Shown here one piece after another: positions 31,252 through 42,393 of a stretch of DNA of 64,000 nucleotides. Below the pieces are notes generated by a model. That model was not told the DNA's origin. It saw nothing but the letters and a program-made list of their open reading frames with translations, and did not search any database. Positions within the stretch are counted from its first letter, which is position 1; every line of letters starts with the position of its first letter. The stretch is from the NCBI GenBank assembly GCA_902728285.1, contig CACVBU010000250.1, positions 666,085 through 730,084 of the forward strand, given 5' to 3'. Both the position numbers and the translations under genes were made by a program. This DNA is from Clytia hemisphaerica. Its lineage: Eukaryota > Cnidaria > Hydrozoa > Leptothecata > Clytiidae.

Positions 31252-32778
31252 TCATTGAGAGCCACCCTCATTCACAGGATGCAGAAAACCTTGATGTGAT
31301 TTTCCACAAGCCTGAGAGCCAACCTTGCGGTTACAGGCATGAGTGAACCTGCAGGGTGACTTCTGACAACCTTTTCTTGAATTAAACATCCGACAAATCT
31401 CAGAGCCGGACGAGAGATGTGTCATTGTGGGAGGACCAGAAACCTTACTGTTACCCGCAAGACCAGAGGAGAGAAAATCAATCTTGGGTGAGGAAGTATC
31501 AGTGCCATGCCCAAGCCCACGAGGTAGCTTTGCAGCCCAGCGAGGTATAAGAACAACCTCATGTAGATGGCTATGGTCAGTACTCCACGAGAACCCATAA
31601 GTATGTTGCAAAATCCGAAATTCATCGTCATATTGCAACACGGATTGCCATGTGTACTTAGTTGCCAGCTCTAAGACCTTAATCGCATAAGAAAGGTACT
31701 CCTGTACATGGAAAAGGGTGGAAAGCTTCCCAGAAAAAAGTAGCTCGTAAAAAATTCTCAAATTAGCAATATTAAATTGTTCAATTGTAACACTAGAAAG
31801 CTTAGGTTTAGAGTCCTGTAAAATCAAGGCAAGTTTACAATTGTTGTCATAAGACAAAACTTTTTCATCCTCAGCAGGTCGAATACGAGAAACAAAGTCC
31901 ACTATACGTAAAGCTTTACCTCTGGTAACATCGTTGGTGCGTGTTGGGCGAAGAAAAAGTTCGTTCTGTGTGAACTGACGAGAAGGAGAAGGTTCAGTGT
32001 TCGAGCCAGAATTCAAAAAAGGAAGGACATTACCAAACGAAGAGCCAGGATTCAAAGTTTGTTGTTGTTGTTGAGAAGAAAGGAGCGGGCGGTGAAGCAA
32101 AGTAGACATTGAATCGGCAGGAAAATTGTTAAACATGGCGGATCGAGCAGTATGGTTTTCCCCTGAGGAACCGTTGCGTGTATCGGGCGGAGGGGCGGAG
32201 CGAGACGAATTTTGTTGACTTCTAGAGTCTTTTAAACGTTGAAGTTTTTCAGTCTGACGTTTAATTTCCTCAACTAAAACGTTTTCTTCTTCACGGAGTT
32301 GGTTTTCCTTATCACGTCTGATTGATTCTAGAAGCTCAGTTTCTTGATTTTTGAGGTCTTCAAGGTGTTGGCGGTAATGATTTATCTGCTCTGTTGAGAA
32401 GGAACGAGAGTCGGGGCTTTTCCTTGTCTTTTCAGCAGATGAGCGACGATTTCGTGATGGAGAAGAAGACGGAGACGGAGACGGTGGTGGAGGTGGACCT
32501 TGGCAGTTTTTGCCTGGATGACCAAAATCATGTAAGTCGTGACTTCTTTGGCATCCAGGGCATTTCTTCTTTCTGGTACCAGTAGAGTTGTTATCTTCAC
32601 TGGTGGGAGTAGTAGGTGGAGAAGTCAGGAACATGAAAATTGTAAAGAATAGTCTTTCAGCAATCATTTTGACAGATAAACAGTAACAGGAGATAAATGT
32701 AAAAACAGCAGTCTGCACTGAAGAACTGAAGAACTGAAAAAGGCCCATGTGGAAAATCTGAGGCCTTATAAGGGACAT
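31252..32778 (-). CDS. Ngaro gag-like protein with terminal zinc fingers
   Basis: 508-aa frame opening within repeat A1; one of the internal methionines after the hydrophobic leader-like stretch (for example MFLTSPPTTP) may be the real start. An N-terminal Cys/His knuckle (CPGCQRSHDLHDFGHPG) is followed by a proline- and serine-rich segment, a charged coiled coil (HYRQHLEDLKNQETELLE), a globular capsid-like region (IVDFVSRIRPAEDEK, WSVLQYDDEFRILQ) and a C-terminal CCCH-type finger (CRMFNSRKGCQKSPCRFTHAC). DIRS and Ngaro gag proteins often have such fingers. It would package element RNA. Confidence 0.8.
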   Translation of the reverse strand: MSLIRPQIFHMGLFQFFSSSVQTAVFTFISCYCLSVKMIAERLFFTIFMFLTSPPTTPTSEDNNSTGTRKKKCPGCQRSHDLHDFGHPGKNCQGPPPPPSPSPSSSPSRNRRSSAEKTRKSPDSRSFSTEQINHYRQHLEDLKNQETELLESIRRDKENQLREEENVLVEEIKRQTEKLQRLKDSRSQQNSSRSAPPPDTRNGSSGENHTARSAMFNNFPADSMSTLLHRPLLSSQQQQQTLNPGSSFGNVLPFLNSGSNTEPSPSRQFTQNELFLRPTRTNDVTRGKALRIVDFVSRIRPAEDEKVLSYDNNCKLALILQDSKPKLSSVTIEQFNIANLRIFYELLFSGKLSTLFHVQEYLSYAIKVLELATKYTWQSVLQYDDEFRILQHTYGFSWSTDHSHLHEVVLIPRWAAKLPRGLGHGTDTSSPKIDFLSSGLAGNSKVSGPPTMTHLSSGSEICRMFNSRKGCQKSPCRFTHACNRKVGSQACGKSHQGFLHPVNEGGSQ

Positions 32779-32865
32779 GAAAGTGAGGCTAAATCAAGAG
32801 TCCGGATTAGGACCAAAACAAACCAATTGCATCTAAACCCTGATATACAAAAACATATATCAGAC
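32701..32865 (-). repeat. Ngaro split repeat A1
   Basis: 165-bp 5' terminal repeat of the Ngaro element; its outer edge CAGAC joins hAT codon 13 at 32866. Confidence 0.9.
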
Positions 32866-35531
32866 ACGAAAACAGTACTACTGATGAAAAACTGAGGAAA
32901 CGATTCTTAAAACTATCTACTGGATCATGGAGGAACCACCGCATGATAAAGGAACTGCATGTGAAAGAATGTACACGGATATGGAGCTCTTCAAATTTAC
33001 CACAAAAGGAACTTAAATTAGTCTCCGCCATCCCTTATGGTATGGTTGGCTATGCAGAAAAAGCCATCTCCACATATAACAGAAATTTCAAATCTTTACC
33101 TGTCGTTGTGAAAGATCATTTTAAAATAACAAACGCTGATGAATTCAAAAAAGCTTCACTTAAAGTTCATGTTACATTCAGTGACCCTCATAAACAGTAT
33201 CAAGACCTTTTTCATATATACTGCAACACTTGTGAAAAAGAGAGACTTCCCGAAATATGGAAGAAAAACAAAAACAAACTACCTGAAGAAGTGGCTATTA
33301 AAAGTCTTTTGGAAAATTGGGACAATTTAGGGTTAACATGGATGGAGAATCATGTTGCTGGATGCATCCTTCCTGACAATCCAGAACACTATGCATTCAT
33401 TAACGAGAGAAATTTCATTCAGCGTCCAACATTACACTGGGATAGTATTCATAAACCAAAGGAACCAGATGTCAAAAAGATGAAAATTCAATCGCCAATT
33501 GACAATACGTTTTTTACAAAATCAAAGCCAGCATCTAAAGAAGACAATCAACAACCTACTACGTCAGGCAGCAGCCAAACCACCAGTAAAACTTTGTGTG
33601 CAAAAACTAAACGGGCGTTTCCCAAAGCTGTCCAGTTGGGAATCGATGAAATGCTAGATCCCAAACTCCAGATTAATCACAAGCCCAGTACTAACACTGG
33701 AATCGATACCTGGGCCATGGGAAGTATGATGATGAATGTCCATAATGGTGTGAATAAATGCATTAACCACGAGACTGTACTAGAATATCATAATGTTGGG
33801 CATCAAATGGTGAAAGACTACCATAGCGTAATTTCAAGATCAGTTGAAAAGAACATTAAGATCCCTTTGCCACCAAAGGTAACTTTAAATGATCACAACA
33901 TCACAGATGTCCACAAAGCCATCTATCAAACATATCGCTGGGAGAACAATGATGACAATAACCCCTACAGAATCCTTGAAAAGTCACATTCGTTTGGTAT
34001 AATGCATGATGCTACCAGCTATTGGGTTAAGCAGATGAACACAATGATGATCAGAGCTGTGTCTAGTGATTTCAACATCATCAAAGTGCCATTTTCATTC
34101 CGAAACGTTCCTTCACTAACAGGTAAGAATGATGCATTTAATAAAGAGACTGGGAATAAATTGTTAATGCATTTTAACTTGTGCTCTGTGGTCTAGCTTA
34201 ACTTTTAAAAAACGTTCTGTCTTATGAAGAAAAGCTCATGAAAAAACTTTTCATTCAAAAACTCAGGAGAGGTATTGTGTAGCAATATCATTGATGTGGT
34301 CTCCTCCATCAAAAAAGTGGAAGGAAATGCTTACTCATCAATCCATAAGGAATTGAAGCAATTGGAGAAGAAGGACGAAGCAAATGCTAAAGAAGATTAT
34401 CGTGCACTTTGCAAGGAGCTCCATTCAGCAGCTTCCAATATGGAAATTGAGCAGATTGCCAACATCCAAACCAAAATGACAGACCTCATCAACGAATTTC
34501 CGAATATTAATTCAAATGGAAATGATGATTCATCTTCCAGCACTTCATCACCTGCAGACATCGATCCTATCGCACAACCACCTAACTACTTCAAGCTTGC
34601 CCGTATCAATAGTATCGACGAAGAGAAAAAAGTTATCAATCTGGAAGTAGAGGCCTCGAATGTCCCAACAAGTCAATGTGGTGATGGCTGTTCAACAAAT
34701 ATGAAGGCTGCAAGACTAGTCGAGGTATTTGAGTTTGTTAGCAACAATTAGCACCAAGACTAACTACTTTATATTCATATCAACACCTACTATTTTTACA
34801 CAATAGGTTGTTTTTTACACTGAGGTTATCCCAATATTACATAACAGGGGATAATATGTCATCCATCACTAGACTTTCTCACGCATTCAATTTATCACTT
34901 TCCTAAAATGTACTTCTTTGGACATAGGGCATGCCTGAATTTACTTCATTGACTACTTTAAAATTCTTTACAATGTATAATTCATTCTTTATCAGGATGA
35001 AATTGGCTTAAAGGCACCGTTCACTCGTTGTTCCTCACACAATGCTTCCGGAACAGTCAAAAGGCTGTGTACCACCGAAACGATGTGTGAGCAAAATGCC
35101 AAGGCTCTATTTGAAAACCTCAAAGCTTTATTAAAACACTTTTCGCAAAGCAATAAGAGCACAGGTATACTAAATAAAGCATTGGCTGCATTAGAAATGA
35201 ATAGTATACATATTTTGAATTGGGGATCAACTAGGATGGCTGGTTTCCTAGATGCTTGCCTTCAAGCATCTAAAATCATTGTTCCTCTTTTGGACACAAT
35301 CATCAGTGCTGGAATTCGCTCAGATGAAACGAAGTTCATTGGCAGTTCCAAAGGTATTTTTATGATCCAACTCTTTGCTGACCTTCACAAGCTGTATGCC
35401 AGCTTTTATCTCCATAGAGTTGATGGAGACAACCAGATCATAGCTTGTGAAGCATATAATATCGCCATGAAAACAGCCAGCGATCTTCAAACCGTACCAA
35501 CTCCATTGGCTGATTCTTTCATTGAGTCACT

Positions 35532-35617
35532 AGATGAAGACAGCAATCAGAATGTGACTTAGATGAAGACAGCAATCAGAATGTGACTTAGATGAAGACA
35601 GCAATCAGAATGTGACT
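35532..35617 (+). repeat. 29-bp unit repeated three times in hAT exon 3
   Basis: The unit begins AGATGAAGACAGCAATCAGA and its copies start at 35532, 35561 and 35590 (the last lacks one or two bases). Two extra copies add 58 bp, shifting the frame, and introduce TAG codons. Collapsing to one copy would leave the hAT frame open, so the triplication post-dates an active gene. Confidence 0.9.
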
Positions 35618-36165
35618 GCTACGTTTGAATTGAATGGTGTTAATCATTCTTTAACCTTAAACGAGCGATTAACTCGAAATAAATCACTGAATAAAATTAA
35701 GGAGAATCTTCTGAAAATCAAAACGGCAATCATTGACAACATGGTTGCCAACATTCACGATCAAAACACTGAAAACAGTCTATTAGGTCTCTTTAGTGTC
35801 TTTGACCTTTCATCTGACGAGGACTTTGATAGTCGCATTGGAAAACTATCAACCCTCTACAATATCTATGGTGTGGCCAATGAACATTCCATGAAAGAGA
35901 AATGGAATGGTTTCTCAATCAAAATTGTTTATAAAGCCCGTCTTTCGTGTTTAAAGAATGAGTTGTTAGAACAATTTGAAAAAGCTTGGCCAAAGATAAC
36001 TTCGTTACACCAAGAGCTTTTGAATGCTCCTAAGCCAAAGCCTTCCCAGCTCAAACTGTGGCAGAAGTTTCTGCAAAGAAACACCATATCCCTTGGCGGC
36101 CTCTGTCACTTGATTGTTACTATGCTCTCTATTCCAGTTAACACTGGATGGGTTGAAAGAGCATA

Positions 36166-37449
36166 TGTGACTCCCCAAGCGATTTGAAGTACATAAAAGT
36201 CCGATCAGTAAAAAGACCGATCTTCTTTGGCCTCTACTCGACCGGTCTTTTTATCTTTTGGGCCGCTTGGATATTGAAGAAGGCCGATGCGAGGCCGCTT
36301 ATTAAAAGCGGCCACAGTGAAGCGGCCACATAGTAAGTTTCAAGCCGCTAACAGCGGCCCTTAGCGGCCATTTGCAGCCCTTAGCGGCAATTAGCGGCCA
36401 TGAGCGGCCCTTAGCTTTGTTTTTTAATTTACTTACATTTTCAAGTACATTTGGAACAAAGAAAGATTTTTTCAGAAATCAAAAAGGGCAAATCAAAAAA
36501 AAAGATGAAAGGGAGGGCACTCAAAATAAAGAAGGACCTAAGAAGCCATCAAATGTTGTAAAATAAAATAAAATGATTGCTTCCCCAGTAGAAGTAGTAG
36601 TTTTTTTGGTAAAAGTTCACGTGATAACAGGAAGGAAAGCACACAAAAGGAGCTCAATGTAAACAAACATTTAGTAAAAGTCTGCACTCTGCTTCGTTCG
36701 TTGTTATGATTTGAAAAGAAATGTAAGAGAGCAAAGTATTTCGCTATTCAAAAATACTGGATAAACAAATTCAGAATCTATAAGTAGTTAAAAGAACAAT
36801 TTTCAAGACAACCCTGTCTCACCACGAACGATCCTTTTGTTAATATCCCCGTCTCAGTCAGTGGAATTCTCTATTATTATTCTAGACAGTGTAAAATTCT
36901 TTATAGCCGAAATTCAGTAAAAATTTAACCGAATTCCACAGGCTTAAGCCGAATTCAATAATTACTTTTACCGTATTAGTTAAACTTTTTACCGAAGCGA
37001 TTCGGTTAAACAGCCAAATTTAACCGAAACCATTTTACCGAAATTCGGTTATATTTTTTAGAAGATCCCCAAGATCCCTAAGATATAAGCGAAAAAGTAT
37101 TAATTAATCGAATACAAGGATTAAATAATCGGATAGGGGAGATTGAAAATAATGGAATATAGGAGAATAAATAGTCGAATCATTAATCAAACTTCATAAA
37201 CGAAAATCGATTATATATCTTTGAGAAGATCCCTAAAGAAAGCCGCTAAATAGGACGCTGGCCGCTTGGCCGGTCTCTCGATCAAGAGGCCTTGAGGCCG
37301 TTCTTGGAAATATTCCATTGGCCGCTTCATGGCCGATCTTCTAAAATGTTAGGCCGCTTGAAATTTCACTTCGCCCGCTATGAGACCGGTCTTTTACCCG
37401 CATTAGCCGATCAGACTTTTGTGTACTTCAAATCGCTTGGGGAGTCACA
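36166..37449. mobile_element. 1,284-bp non-autonomous element, ~43-bp inverted ends, TA target duplication, inside hAT exon
   Basis: It starts TGTGACTCCCCAAGCGATTT and ends with the inverse, with two mismatches over about 43 bp, and is flanked by TA on both sides (36164-36165, 37450-37451). Removing it and one TA restores the hAT reading frame. Near the ends are palindromic GCGGCC / GGCCGC words (36250-36410, 37250-37370) and in the middle GAATTCGGTT-type words (36900-37050). There is no transposase. TA duplication suggests Tc1/mariner-type mobilisation. Confidence 0.85.
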
Positions 37450-37614
37450 TATAGCACACTAGAAATGATATGTGCCAAGCGTCGAAACCGTTTGGATATG
37501 GAACGTCTTAAACATGAATTTTTCTTGGCTATCTTGAAAATCCCAGTAAAGGATGCCTTCTCTTACAATGAGGAAATAAAGAACATTGGAAATAATCGCT
37601 TTTTAAAAGAATGA

Positions 37615-38744
37615 ACTATTTTTTAAATACTTGCTACTGGTTGTGTTGAGCTTTAAAATTCTTTTGGTAGTTATCTAGATGTATACTTTGTTATCCTATA
37701 AAGCAATAATTCATCAGGCTTGCAATGTAACTTTTTGAGCTAAAAGAATGACAAGAAAGAGGGTCAGTAATTTATTAGAGCTAACATAATTTTTTCTTTT
37801 GTTTCATTATTCGTCCATACTAGATTATCTAGTTAATTTGGAGTTATTTTTTAACACATATTCATTTCTTCACTTTTAAACTTAGAAATTTTAAGCTTAG
37901 GAATTTGAATGACTAAAGTTACTCTTGTCCTCGAGCTACTCTCTATTCATGCTACAATAATAATTGTCTGTAGAGAGGCAGGATTTGAACCTGCAACCTC
38001 CTTTAATATCATTCAAAGCTGAAGCTAAAAAATTCTCCATATGGAAAAGTTCTCCTTTTTGTCTTTCTCTGTATCTTGGTTGAAAACTCTTTTTAGTCTA
38101 TGCATTTTGAAACTGTTATTTTAATAAGGTTATCATAGATATTATGATATTTAAAGATTTTTGAGAAAAGTTTATATTTGTAAATAGCCAAAAAAGAAAG
38201 TTATTTTCAATTTAGTGTATATATACCAGTTCTGGTTACACAGTCTGAAAGAAGTTCACTTTTACCTTTGATCAAAGCGTACACCACCAAATTCAGATTT
38301 CCTAATTATTTGCTTATTTACACTGAATGTTCTTGCTTTTTCACCGGTAGAATTATGGTAGGATTTTAAAATTTTGAGGGGGGTAGCATCAAATTTTAAA
38401 AGGGGGAAGAACCTAGGGTAGGGGGGGGGGTAGCTCTAGGGTAGGGGGGGGGGTAGTGACCCCCTTCCGAGCTATGGGTCTATACGAGCAAGAGTTCGAA
38501 AATACGACCTTCCTCACTTGTTAAAAAAATCGCGTCTAATCACTAGACGCCCGCGTCTAAGTGTTTGAGACCTCTAGTTAGTCTGATTCGCAGACTTCTT
38601 CCTATGTATAGTACACTCGTTAGACGCTGGCGACTAGTGTTAGACGCCTGTCCATTTTTTGTTCAAAAAGCTGCTAGTATGGCTAAAAAATTAAATGCCT
38701 GCGACTAGTGCTAAACGCCACTTTTTTTAACAAGTGAGTACAAA
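37615..38744. other. Non-coding interval with G tracts
   Basis: 3' side of the hAT copy. Near 37970-38010 the minus strand has GCAGGTTCAAATCCTGC, a T-arm/B-box-like sequence of a tRNA fragment or SINE. G8-G10 runs lie at 38380-38455, and repeated TTAGACGC/GCGTCTAA words at 38530-38720. No gene is supported. Confidence 0.4.
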
Positions 38745-39010
38745 TTTTGGACATTTTTGGGACCCCAAATTTTGATCAATTTTCTACAAATTTTGTTGAT
38801 TTTTAGCATAATTTGGTCGACTTTTCGGAAGTCGCAACTCTTTGAGAGAGAAATTTCTGATTTTCATGATTTTGGGACCCTTTCAGAAAATAACTTATGA
38901 ATTTGTACCCCTAGAGAAACCTTTTAGGAATGAAAAAGGGGACCCTAATGGCTCGTCACCTGTTTTGCCCAAGTCCCATCACCCCCGGGATTTTGAAATT
39001 TTCCCGACCT
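38745..39010. repeat. Dispersed repeat (GATTTTGGGACCCTTT family), copy 1
   Basis: Shares TGATTTTGGGACCCTTT, CTTTGAGAGA and an AAGGGGACCCTAATGGCTCG-like end with 45045-45290, and its tail resembles 48120-48310. Ends at a C-rich stretch (CATCACCCCCGGGATT). No coding capacity. Confidence 0.6.
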
Positions 39011-39187
39011 TTAGTGCTTTAGCACGGCGATCTGGGCCCGGCAATATTTTTCTTAAAGTCGCCCTAGAACTCAGAAAAACCTAAACAACCTCATTTTTTT
39101 ACTTTTATCCTTTGAATATCATTAAAATGTTGATAAAAATCGCTATTTCCTGTTTTTTGGTTCAACCGATTTTTCATAATATGGATT

Positions 39188-39454
39188 GGGCTCTTCCAGA
39201 AAAAATCCGTTCATGGGGGGGGGGGGTGGAGGATGAATTGTCCAGGGGTATTGAAAAAATATCATAAAATTGCAATGTCCAGGGGGTAAATTCCAATGTC
39301 CAAGGATAATTTTTGTGCCACGGGGTTGATTTCATGTTTGTCCAGGGGTATAACCCGTGTCCAGGGGGTTAAAAATCAAAATGTCCAGGGGTAATTCATG
39401 AAAAAAATAATATACCCTCCACCCCCCATGAACGGATTTTTTCTGGAAGAGCCC
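39188..39454. mobile_element. 267-bp MITE, GGGCTCTTCC ends, ATT target duplication
   Basis: The ends GGGCTCTTCCAGAAAAAATC and its inverse match over about 35 bp and lead into G13 (left) and C6 (right). ATT flanks both sides (39185-39187, 39455-39457). The interior repeats GTCCAGGGG. GGG-type ends and a 3-bp duplication are reminiscent of PIF/Harbinger, though ATT is not the usual TWA target. A longer relative is at 46060-46623. Confidence 0.7.
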
Positions 39455-40142
39455 ATTCCGATTCTCGTGTATCCCTTAGGGAATTTTTATTTTCAGGCCC
39501 AAAAATTAATGAAAAGAGAAAAGAGTTATCATGAATCCGATTTTCTCCAAGGCCAGATCGCAGTATAGCTTGCCGAGAGAAGATTAAAAAATGGGTGTTT
39601 GATAAGAAAACGTCGTTTTTATCATCTCTTTTATCACCAATTTATGGTATAACGAATAAAAATGAACAAAATGTACAGTTTAAAAAACCTTTTGCTTATA
39701 TATGAAAATATAATAGAGAGAATCTCAAAATCTACACAAGGCAATGAGTTTAGGAGAAACGTACTATGGCGACGTCTAGCCGAATCACCTTGGGGAAAGG
39801 ATAGTTTTCTGATACGGGGCCGATCCGTAACAGGACTGACCTTTCCTCAGAGAGACTACACCAGCCGTCTTAAAACAAGGAATCGCCTAAAGTTGACACG
39901 AGTGAGAAAAAATTGAATCAAGAGCTAAGGAAGGTCTAAGCCAAGCTTGAAGTAGTGTATGCAAGAGAATCCTTTCTCGTTTACGTTTCAAATTAAATAA
40001 AATATGTTGAATATCTACCTTGGCTAAAAATAAAATAAGTCTAAAAATACGAAAAGGGCATTCCTACTTGGCTGTGCTGTGGGTCTCCACCCTATAAACA
40101 TTTTGAGGGAATATATATTTACATTTTTTGTCTTTAAGTTTA
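39455..40142. other. Non-coding interval
   Basis: No recognised gene; an 84-codon open frame at 39662-39916 has no domain I recognise. Confidence 0.4.
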
Positions 40143-40417
40143 CTTTAGGCGTATAAACTTTGTAAATGGCTTTGAAAATTCCCGGATTTATTCTCGCGAA
40201 AAATTCTTGACAAATAAGAAAACCTGTAAAACGTAAAATTTTGAATTAAGATGTAAGATTTTTCAGTCTGTTTAAGTATTTGTCCCTCTAAGCCATTTTT
40301 CAAGTGAAATTTTACATTTTTATGTCTTAATTCGCGAAAGATTATGCTCGCGAAAAAGAAAATAAATGTCACGAATTTCGTGAATTTTCGACATCGCGAA
40401 AGTTTGTACGCCTAAAG
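40143..40417. mobile_element. 275-bp MITE, CTTTAGGCGTA ends, TA target duplication
   Basis: CTTTAGGCGTATAAACTTTG at the left and the inverse of CTTTAGGCGTACAAACTTTC at the right, flanked by TA (40141-40142 and 40418-40419). CGCGAAAG/TTCGCGA words lie inside each arm. The right terminus recurs at 42985-43013 beside the integrase gene. Mariner-type MITE by target duplication. Confidence 0.75.
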
Positions 40418-41039
40418 TATACACGCTAAAAGGAAATATATAACAAAAAGAAAATATATAAGAATACAGATAAAAAAATAATAACAAAAAAATATGTAAC
40501 AAAAAGTAATATAACGCAAGAAAAATAATTCTCAGCGGAATATCTTAAGACTTGAATAAAACAGTAAAATACACATTTTTCTTAAGACTTGAAAATATTT
40601 TAAAAACTTTGAAAATTAAGAGCAAAATGGAGAACAAAATGAATATTTTATCTACAGGAACAAAAATCTCCGATTTACGCTTTTCTAAAACTTCAAACTT
40701 TGCTGATTTCAAATATGTATTCAGATTTTTCATATATTTCTCGGATTAAAAGTTCCAGCCCTATTTTTTGCCCATTTTTAGCAATTTTGTAGATAACTGC
40801 CAACTCGGTGTAAATTTTGACCTTGGGATTGATCACTCCTTCTCTACCAAGAAACATATAAGAGCGTGAAGAGTTTTGAAAGTTTTAAGCACATTTTATT
40901 ATCCTTTTTCTGACTGGGAATCATTTGAGGCAGGGTTTCCTTCAATATAAAAATAAAATAGAAGTGCTAAAACAATATCACTCGTAAAAAAAAGCCAAAA
41001 AATAAAGAACGTAGGAAAAGTATGAAAAATATACAACAT

Positions 41040-41802
41040 CACTCTGTTGGGACTGACCCGTTCAATATATCATTGTTCATCTTTAAAACAACTTCAGGAA
41101 CAACGATATCAAAGTCAGTTTGTGTTTCTTTGTCGTTGAGATCATTATTGTGTGTAAGATACTTCATCAGAAAGTTATTTACACCACCTACAATGTCCTC
41201 TTCGGAGAACCGCATCAGCTCATTTTTTGAGCAAGTCAAAGGTAGTCTATCCTCTTGACACTCCTGAATAAATTCAAGAATGTCTCCGCAAAGAGCCGCA
41301 TTGTTTTTACGCAAACCAATTTTCGGCAATTTTTGGAAAGCTTTCAACAAACAATCTTCGACTTTGACCCCACCAATTTGCAGTGGAAATCGTTTCCCAT
41401 CATCGATAAGGCTTTTCTTTGATATCTCCATGAGTTGCTCTGGGTTAAAATCCTCAAATCGCAAATGGTGTTTAATTCTTCTAGCAAATCCGGGGTTGGC
41501 CTTCACAAAATGATCCATCTCCTTTTCATAGCCAGCAAAAATAAACACTGGCCATTGCTGCTGACTGGTTGGGCTCTCCGTCATTGACCGCATGATGGTG
41601 TCAATCACCTCCTGGCCGAAATCCTTCGGACCCGTGGGCACGAGACGGTAGGCCTCGTCGATAAAAAGGATGCCACCTTTTGCCTTTTCAATGGCTGCCA
41701 TCGTTTTTATCGCCGTCCCACCAATGTGCTCTGCCACCAAGTCCGACCGTTGAACCTCGACCACGAGGTTTCTGGCAATGACATTGAGCCCTTTGAAAAT
41801 TC
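41040..41802 (-). CDS. CbbX/SpoVK-like AAA+ ATPase, last exon
   Basis: Host-gene exon bounded by a 3' splice site (TTCCATTTCAG at 41803-41813) and a stop near 41040. It reads IFKGLNVIARNLVVEVQRSD then IGGTAIKTMAAIEKAKGG, Walker B (GGILFIDEAYRL), a sensor-1 region (WPVFIFAGYEKEMD) and arginine-finger NPGFARRI, followed by the small helical AAA domain (LEFIQECQEDRLPL) and a short acidic tail. This order matches the CbbX/SpoVK class, hexameric ATPases that remodel proteins. The exon needs one base from the previous exon (phase 1). The Walker A exon was not found between here and the integrase at 43 kb, so it lies further upstream or has been lost. Confidence 0.8.
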
Positions 41803-41813
41803 CTGAAATGGAA

Positions 41814-42393
41814 TAAGATTATCATATTGATTGATACGGATGGTAAAGGCTTGATTCAGTCGAGTAAGGTTTTATGATTTTCAACTTTAATTCCTCTCTA
41901 CAGTACAATGGAAAAAAATTGTGATAAATCCACTTTTTACGGACACACTCAGTTGGCAACCAAATCCTTATACTTTTTGTGAACCTAGTAGCTATTCCCA
42001 GATAAGGTACTCTTAGGGACCCTAGCCCCCCCCTTTTTGAAAGTATTTTCAGTTGTTAAAAGCAGAATCTCTTATTTTGCTCCAAATAGCCTGATCTTAG
42101 TCTACATTTACCGCACGTTTTAACCCCCCCCAAAAAAAAATGGCAATTAGGTTCCCCCTTTAATAGGTAACCGAGTGTCCCATCATTTAGGTGGAAAATG
42201 TCAAACTTTTTCAAATTATTTTGTCCAAAGCCTTTACATCAAATAACAAAGCACCCTACGTTAGTCACATTCGCCTAGAATACGTGGACGAACATGAAAG
42301 GTGCACAAAGAAGGCTGAAACTATCAATGATTATTAAATGGGATAAAATTTGGCTTTTTCTCGAATATTTGCCATTTTTGAGATATTAAGGTA
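41814..42393. other. Probable intron of the AAA+ gene
   Basis: AT-rich, with a C7 run (42030) and C/A runs (42125). No coding sequence. It is followed upstream by MITEs that fit an intron. Confidence 0.4.

Larger units (their letters stand above)
27911..32865 (-). mobile_element. Ngaro-type (DIRS order) tyrosine-recombinase retrotransposon, nearly intact
   Basis: In element orientation (minus strand) the order is A1 (165 bp) - gag - RT/RNase H - tyrosine recombinase - B1 (149 bp) - A2 (165 bp) - 220 bp unique - B2 (149 bp). These split direct repeats are the hallmark of Ngaro elements. A1 and A2 differ at one noted base, and B1 and B2 look identical, so insertion is recent. There is no target duplication: the host hAT reading frame is continuous across GGAT|AC, as expected for recombinase-mediated insertion of a circle. 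The internal A2/B1 junction CAGAC|ACTTAA reproduces the circle junction. Confidence 0.9.
27874..37614 (+). pseudogene. hAT-type transposase gene, three exons, broken by two insertions and a triplication
   Basis: The gene starts ATGCCTAAGGCTAAA at 27874, is cut after codon 12 by the Ngaro element (27911-32865) and resumes in frame at 32866. Exon 1 ends ACAG|GTAAGA at 34122; exon 2 is 34267-34724 (GAG|GTATTT); exon 3 starts at 34996 after TTTATCAG. Phases (1 and 0) agree at both introns. hAT marks: GIMHDATSYW (first Asp), QCGDGCSTNMKAARL (second Asp), RCSSHNASGTVKRLC (CxxH), ILNWGSTRMAGFLD, and a C-terminal dimerisation segment around NTGWVERA. A 29-bp triplication (35532-35617) shifts the frame with a TAG, and a TA-flanked element (36166-37449) splits the dimerisation helix, which continues from 37450 to TGA at 37612-37614. 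Inactive copy; about 900 aa originally. Confidence 0.8.

Noticed and set aside
27262..38480. Definite hAT terminal inverted repeats
   Set aside because: The left sequence looks hAT-like but the right partner (near CGAGCTATGGGTC) matches only about 10 of 14 bases and no 8-bp duplication is present.
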